42,000 nucleotides of DNA from Alistipes sp. Its GTDB lineage: Bacteria; Bacteroidota; Bacteroidia; Bacteroidales; Rikenellaceae. This document shows, in pieces, positions 41,836 to 42,000 of the stretch. The translations under genes and the position numbers were made by a program. Below the pieces are notes generated by a model. That model had not been told where the DNA came from. It ran no database searches and saw only the letters and a list, made by a program, of their open reading frames with translations. The stretch spans positions 1 to 42,000 of the forward strand of contig JAFXLG010000072.1 in assembly GCA_017531305.1 (NCBI GenBank). Reading direction: 5' to 3'. Numbering within the stretch: the stretch's first letter is position 1; each line of letters starts with the position of its first letter.

Positions 41836-42000
41836 TTACTCTTTAAGCCTTATAACCAACATCCTCTCACGAGCAGGTAAACTCAGACCTTTGATATATA
41901 GTGAAAGGCAATCCTTAACTCCATTCTCTGTTTTATTGGTGCCGATCTGCCTACCAAATGGGAATCCACCTCCTACGCCACGAGGAGCAGGATGAGCATC
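41836..42000 (-). CDS. C-terminal end of a gene cut by the window edge
   Basis: The minus strand is open from 42000 to a TAA at 41836-41838, giving 54 residues that include RGVGGGFPFGRQIGTN and end ARERMLVIRLKE. The stretch is coherent and lies 63 bases upstream of the lipoprotein gene on the same strand, so it could share that transcript. I do not recognise the family. Confidence 0.6.
   Translation of the reverse strand, partial: DAHPAPRGVGGGFPFGRQIGTNKTENGVKDCLSLYIKGLSLPARERMLVIRLKE

Overview
The window is chromosomal DNA from a member of the Bacteroidota, almost certainly order Bacteroidales. The evidence is a fused LpxC-FabZ gene, a two-subunit KorA/KorB 2-oxoacid oxidoreductase, FimB/Mfa2-type (type V) pilus genes, a CTnDOT-like tyrosine recombinase, DUF5606 and PepSY-like proteins, and promoters matching the Bacteroidales consensus TTTG-N19-TAnnTTTG. 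The gene set would fit a Rikenellaceae/Alistipes-type gut commensal, but the genus cannot be fixed from sequence reading alone.

Region 1 (1-6.7 kb) is accessory. It holds the last 21 codons of an upstream gene that is probably an outer-membrane barrel protein, a FimB/Mfa2-like lipoprotein, and two paralogous DUF6562-type lipoproteins. The second paralogue carries a long C-terminal beta-solenoid. A strong terminator follows. On the other strand are a tyrosine integrase and a small RhuM-like protein coupled to it. This looks like the right end of an integrated element or a recombinase-linked pilus locus; its left end lies outside the window.

Region 2 (6.7-16.3 kb) starts with korAB (2-oxoacid:ferredoxin oxidoreductase) and a textbook terminator. 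Then come, on the minus strand, a secreted PepSY-like protein, a histidine kinase/response regulator pair, a K+/H+ antiporter with an RCK_C domain, a two-TM protein, a small secreted orphan and a TonB-type energy transducer. Two copies of a roughly 60-bp hairpin-bearing repeat lie between the kinase and the PepSY gene.

Region 3 (16.4-24.8 kb) is the housekeeping core on the plus strand: lpxC-fabZ and lpxA (lipid A), then rimP-nusA-infB (ribosome maturation, transcription elongation, translation initiation) behind a good promoter and a terminator-like leader hairpin, then an acetyl-CoA hydrolase/CoA-transferase.

Region 4 (24.9-30.3 kb, minus strand) has a 1346-residue secreted GH2 beta-galactosidase with a perfect 20-bp palindrome at its predicted transcription start, and an ECF sigma factor followed at once by a four-TM protein, probably its membrane regulator.

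Region 5 (30.3-42 kb) contains an RluA-type pseudouridine synthase with an N-terminal coiled coil, dusB, an MscS channel, a DUF5606 protein, a hypothetical protein, and a minus-strand run SIMPL protein - membrane protein - gltX - galM (gltX and galM overlap by one base). It ends with ychF, an orphan 154-residue protein behind a long and apparently highly structured 5' leader (40521-40796), a lipoprotein, and a gene cut by the right edge. The structured leader and its orphan gene are the most promising candidate for an undescribed regulatory element. No tRNA, rRNA, CRISPR array or complete insertion sequence was seen.
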